64,000 nt of DNA from Bacteroidota bacterium (GTDB lineage: Bacteria; Bacteroidota; Bacteroidia; Bacteroidales; UBA10428). This document shows positions 60,675-64,000 of the stretch, piece after piece. The notes below the pieces were generated by a model. The model searched no databases. It had not been told where the DNA came from and saw nothing but the letters and a program-made list of their open reading frames with translations. Each line of letters opens with the position of its first letter. Positions within the stretch are counted from its first letter, which is position 1. The translations under genes and the position numbers were made by a program. The DNA lies in assembly GCA_016699695.1 (NCBI GenBank), contig CP065006.1:1488001-1552000 (forward strand), given 5' to 3'.

Positions 60675-63668
60675 TTAAAATATTAAACTTAAGCCCATTG
60701 TATAAGTGCGTGGTCTCGGATAGAAATTGTTATCAAGACCCGGAACATTAACGTTATTTGTTAGAGAGAATGGCACTTCAGGGTCTAATCCAGAGTATTC
60801 GGTAAGTGTAAATACATTGTTTACAGTTACGTTTAACCTCAAGTTGACCTTGCTGCCGCCAATTTCATTGAAATTATAACCGGCACTCAGATAATCCATT
60901 TTAAGGAATGATGCATTTTCCACGAAATAATCGCTGGTAAACTGACGTTTAATAAATCCGGTTTCGTCAAGAGCCTTAGGCTGGTTTCTCCAATAACCAA
61001 TTTGTTGCATTTGGTCGAAGGATGCACCTGAAGCAACCCGATTTAGAACATAGTTGCCAATATTTGCACGCAAAGATGATGAAATATCAAAATCTTTGTA
61101 GGTAAAGCGGAAATTTAAACCCATAATATAATCCGGAGCAGGATTCTGATAGATATATTTATTATCAGCATCCCCTGCAATGGCACCACCTTCACCTGCA
61201 AGGTCAACATATAATCCTTCAATTGGGTTACCTTCTGCATCGTACACCTGCTGGTTCATGAAGAATGAGTAAGGGGCTTCACCAACCGCTGTTATCTGGT
61301 TTAATCCGGTGAAAGCATCGCCATACAAAATGCCTGGAAAATTTGGATCCTCGGAAAGAATCAACTTGGTAACCTCAGTCTGGTTGTAGGTCAAGTTAAA
61401 ACCTAAATCCAAAGCCATATCTTTTTTTGAGATTACTAAAGAGTTTACAGTAAATTCAATACCCTGGTTTTCAAGACTACCCACATTGGTATAAAGGGTA
61501 TTCGAGAAGTTGCTACCACTGGGTATTACGGTCCGGTTCAGAAGGTCATCGGTAATCCGTTTGTAAACATCAATAGTACCATTGATACGTCCATCAAGAA
61601 ATCCGTAATCAAATCCAACATTCAATGTTGTTGTTTCTTCCCATTTAATATCCGGATCGTATGCATCAGGACGTAAGGTAGGTATATAACGTCCGTTATG
61701 GTAATAATAACTACCAATTTCAGATTCCCTGTAAAGAGCTTGCGCCGGGTAATCATTGTCGGTAATGTCTTGTTGTCCGGTTTTACCCCAACCTAAACGA
61801 AGCTTCAGATCAGAAATTCCATCGGCATCTGCCAAAAATGATTCCTCTTTAATTTTCCAGGCAAAAGCTACTGATGGAAAAAGACCCCACTGATTTTCTT
61901 CAGCAAAACGTGAAGATCCGTCGTACCTAACAGTACCCGTAAACAGGTATTTGTTCATTAAAGAGTAATTTAACCTGCCAAAGAACGACACCAGATAGTT
62001 TTCAGTAATAAATTTAGAGCTATCTGATGGTTCTTGGTAAGGATGTTCTGCATCAATTATCTGACGAGTGTAATTGTCTCCCTCACGAGAAAAATGTTGC
62101 CATGAATACCCAGCAGTTACATTAATATTCTGATTTGGGGTAATATCACTTGCATAATTAAGATAGAAATCTAACAGATCGTTCGTATTTATATTCGAAT
62201 AATCATTTAAACTCCCATTACTAAGAGGTGCGATAAGATTTGTGGGTGATGTTATGGGACGATTATTATGTCCTTCACTTGAAGTGTAGTCGGTAGCAAC
62301 ATTCAACACAGCCTTAAGTCCTGATACAAATGGCATCGTGTAGTCAACCTGGAAATTTCCAACAAAACGGTTCACATCAGACTTGTTATCAGTTTCTAGA
62401 GCTTGTTGAACAGGGTTTACTGTACCAAGGTTGGCTCCATAATTTTCCCATTGAAAATACCCTCCACTTTCAGGATTACCATCAAATACCGGTTGTGTAG
62501 GATCCATAGCAACTGCATTTCCAACAGCACCTGCATCGCCAAAATTGTTATTGGTATTCATGAATTTTGCATTCACATTCAATTTTAACGATTTATTCAG
62601 GAAAGATGGGTCAAGGGCAATACTGGCAGTCATTCTTTTCATGCCAGTATTCTCGAGAATACCTTGTTGGTCTGTATAACCAATGGAGGCCCTATAAGGC
62701 AGAATATCATATGAACCAGAAACGTTTAAATTGTGATCCTGAGAATATGCCGTACGGAAAATTTCTTCTTGCCAATTAGTGTTTTCGGTTCCTAACACGT
62801 CAAAAACTGCGGGATCATATATATCTCTATGTTCGTATGCTCTTTGACGTAGCTCATCACCTGAATAAACATCTAGATACTCAATAGGATGTGAGATAGA
62901 AAAATTGCCAGAATAACCCACTTTTAATGGACTTCCTTCCTTACCCTTTTTAGTTGTGATAAGGATTACGCCGTTTGAAGCACGTGATCCATAAATAGCA
63001 GTAGCAGATGCATCTTTCAGCACAGTAAAAGTTTCAATATCATTTGGGTTAACAAACGAAAAAATATTCGAACTACCATTCGCATCTCTGTTTGAAATTG
63101 GAACTCCATCCACAATAATCAATGGATCGTTAGAGGCATTAAGAGATGAGCCTCCGCGAATACGAATTGTTGAACCGCTTGTTGGAGCTCCACCACCAGT
63201 TGTAATTACAAGACCGGCAGTTTTACCTACCATAAGTTGTTCAGGTGTAGTAATGTTACCTTTGTTAAAATCTTCTGCACCCACTACAGCAACAGATCCT
63301 GTAAGATCTTGTTTTTTAACTGTACCGTAACCAATTACAGTTACTTCTTCGAGTGCCTGTAGATCAGGCATTAACACTACATTCACTGTTGATTCTGTTC
63401 CAACAGCAATTTTTTCAGTAAGAAACCCAATAAAAGAAATAACTAGAAAGTCGCCTTCTTTTGCTTGAATCTCAAATTTGCCATTCATATCGGTAGTTAC
63501 ACCGGTGGTTGTACCTTGAATAATAACAGTTGCACCTGCTAAGGGTTCTTCTGTATTACCATCGGTAACATTGCCGGAAATAGTCCGCTCTTGAGAAAAG
63601 GCAGTAATAACAATAAACGTACTGCATAACACGAGCAGTAGTTTACGAATAGGTTTAAATCTTCTCAT
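60675..63668 (-). CDS. susC: SusC/RagA family TonB-linked outer membrane transporter
   Basis: 997 residues. A signal peptide (about 1-25), a carboxypeptidase-regulatory-like domain (about 29-110, ISGNVTDGNTEEPLAGATV), the SusC plug with EVTVIGYGTVKKQDLTGSV (about 110-130) and SNGVILITTKKGKEG (about 230-245), then a 22-strand barrel ending in LSLIF (the terminal aromatic Phe). It moves bound oligosaccharides across the outer membrane using TonB energy. First gene of the operon; a transposase gene on the same strand ends only 34 bases upstream of its ATG. Confidence 0.95.
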   Translation of the reverse strand: MRRFKPIRKLLLVLCSTFIVITAFSQERTISGNVTDGNTEEPLAGATVIIQGTTTGVTTDMNGKFEIQAKEGDFLVISFIGFLTEKIAVGTESTVNVVLMPDLQALEEVTVIGYGTVKKQDLTGSVAVVGAEDFNKGNITTPEQLMVGKTAGLVITTGGGAPTSGSTIRIRGGSSLNASNDPLIIVDGVPISNRDANGSSNIFSFVNPNDIETFTVLKDASATAIYGSRASNGVILITTKKGKEGSPLKVGYSGNFSISHPIEYLDVYSGDELRQRAYEHRDIYDPAVFDVLGTENTNWQEEIFRTAYSQDHNLNVSGSYDILPYRASIGYTDQQGILENTGMKRMTASIALDPSFLNKSLKLNVNAKFMNTNNNFGDAGAVGNAVAMDPTQPVFDGNPESGGYFQWENYGANLGTVNPVQQALETDNKSDVNRFVGNFQVDYTMPFVSGLKAVLNVATDYTSSEGHNNRPITSPTNLIAPLSNGSLNDYSNINTNDLLDFYLNYASDITPNQNINVTAGYSWQHFSREGDNYTRQIIDAEHPYQEPSDSSKFITENYLVSFFGRLNYSLMNKYLFTGTVRYDGSSRFAEENQWGLFPSVAFAWKIKEESFLADADGISDLKLRLGWGKTGQQDITDNDYPAQALYRESEIGSYYYHNGRYIPTLRPDAYDPDIKWEETTTLNVGFDYGFLDGRINGTIDVYKRITDDLLNRTVIPSGSNFSNTLYTNVGSLENQGIEFTVNSLVISKKDMALDLGFNLTYNQTEVTKLILSEDPNFPGILYGDAFTGLNQITAVGEAPYSFFMNQQVYDAEGNPIEGLYVDLAGEGGAIAGDADNKYIYQNPAPDYIMGLNFRFTYKDFDISSSLRANIGNYVLNRVASGASFDQMQQIGYWRNQPKALDETGFIKRQFTSDYFVENASFLKMDYLSAGYNFNEIGGSKVNLRLNVTVNNVFTLTEYSGLDPEVPFSLTNNVNVPGLDNNFYPRPRTYTMGLSLIF

Positions 63669-63702
63669 GGTTAAATAATTAAATAATTATGCGAATCAAG
63701 TG

Positions 63703-64000
63703 TTAAAATTTTAAAGTTATAAAAGCAGCAGCCAGTCTACCGAAAGCATGTATCAATAATCCCTTTGTCGACCTCACTTTGCTAGCTCTTTGAATGTCAA
63801 CCTTTTCTATTAGCCAGTTAAAAATTGCTTCGATTGGTTGCCTTACTCGTGATACAGCAGTTGAGAATAGGTCATCGGCAGCTTTTAATCTCATTTTAAT
63901 TAAATCTGACATTCCTTTTACCCCTTTAACAGGAGTATACATTTCGGAATTCTGTTTTAATATCATCTGTTGATTCAGGTCATGATCCATATAAATCTTA
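63703..64000 (-). CDS. DDE transposase, C-terminal part (cut by the window end)
   Basis: The visible residues KIYMDHDLNQQMILKQ, then LFSTAVSRVRQPIEAIFNWL and IQRASKVRSTKGLLIHAFG, end with ITLKF. The pattern (RVRQPIEAIFNW, RASKVRS) is that of Bacteroidota DDE (IS4/IS5/IS982-like) transposases. Exact family cannot be fixed from the fragment. The 5' part lies beyond 64000. It lies head-to-tail with susC, so readthrough into the sus operon is possible. Confidence 0.7.
   Translation of the reverse strand, partial: KIYMDHDLNQQMILKQNSEMYTPVKGVKGMSDLIKMRLKAADDLFSTAVSRVRQPIEAIFNWLIEKVDIQRASKVRSTKGLLIHAFGRLAAAFITLKF

Overview
The window looks like chromosome of a Bacteroidota bacterium, probably Bacteroidales/Marinilabiliales-like. 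The signs are a SusC/SusD/SusE/SusF outer-membrane starch system with a SusR-type regulator, a sdhCAB operon with a single cytochrome b subunit, class II (B12-dependent) ribonucleotide reductase, lipoproteins of the Bacteroidota type, few Shine-Dalgarno sequences, and several matches to the Bacteroidota promoter consensus (TTTG, about 20 bases, TAnnTTTG). No rRNA, CRISPR array or phage genes were seen. Two tRNA genes are present: Leu-CAA and Glu-UUC.

Layout. 1-12 kb is housekeeping: a response-regulator tail, Xaa-Pro aminopeptidase with an overlapping alpha/beta hydrolase, a glycosidase lipoprotein, a LOG-type hydrolase, a secreted repeat lipoprotein, nrdJ, a candidate structured RNA directly before tRNA-Leu, mpl, a conserved hypothetical and tRNA-Glu. 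12-16 kb is accessory: a FISUMP lipoprotein, two small membrane-anchored hypotheticals, and a RAYT transposase flanked by inverted REP palindromes next to a decayed second RAYT tail. 16-22 kb holds a glycan-modification run (CBM9-like, YhcH, GT2, epimerase, GT39). 22-29 kb holds a secreted protein, DJ-1, recX-prmC, ribD, and a large TPR protein with a caspase-like domain that appears to have lost its catalytic residues. An IS256-superfamily element follows (29172-30415), then sdhCAB.

35-44.5 kb and 49.7-63.7 kb together form a starch/maltodextrin utilisation region split in two. SusC/SusD bind and import oligosaccharides, with SusE and an unusual multi-domain SusF. Three GH13 enzymes cut alpha-glucans, a GH65 phosphorylase with beta-phosphoglucomutase converts maltose to glucose and glucose-6-phosphate, and an MFS permease carries maltose/maltodextrin inward. 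A SusR-type membrane regulator lies beside the sus operon, and a LacI-type operator lies upstream of the permease operon. An IS66 element with an exact 8-bp target duplication sits between susF and susR. Another transposase ends 34 bases before susC.

The most unusual parts are repetitive. At 38.7-39.9 kb a DUF559 endonuclease-like gene is cut into one N-terminal half and two tandem C-terminal halves, each bounded by a GC-rich palindromic repeat (five copies). The RAYT/REP module at 15 kb, with two decayed relatives, is a second palindrome-plus-nuclease system. The IS256-superfamily element carries protective stem-loops, a compact foldable segment with its own terminator, and a probable -1 frameshift at an A8 run. 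The insertion coordinates and target duplication of the IS66 copy are read directly from sequence; functional statements rest on family knowledge.
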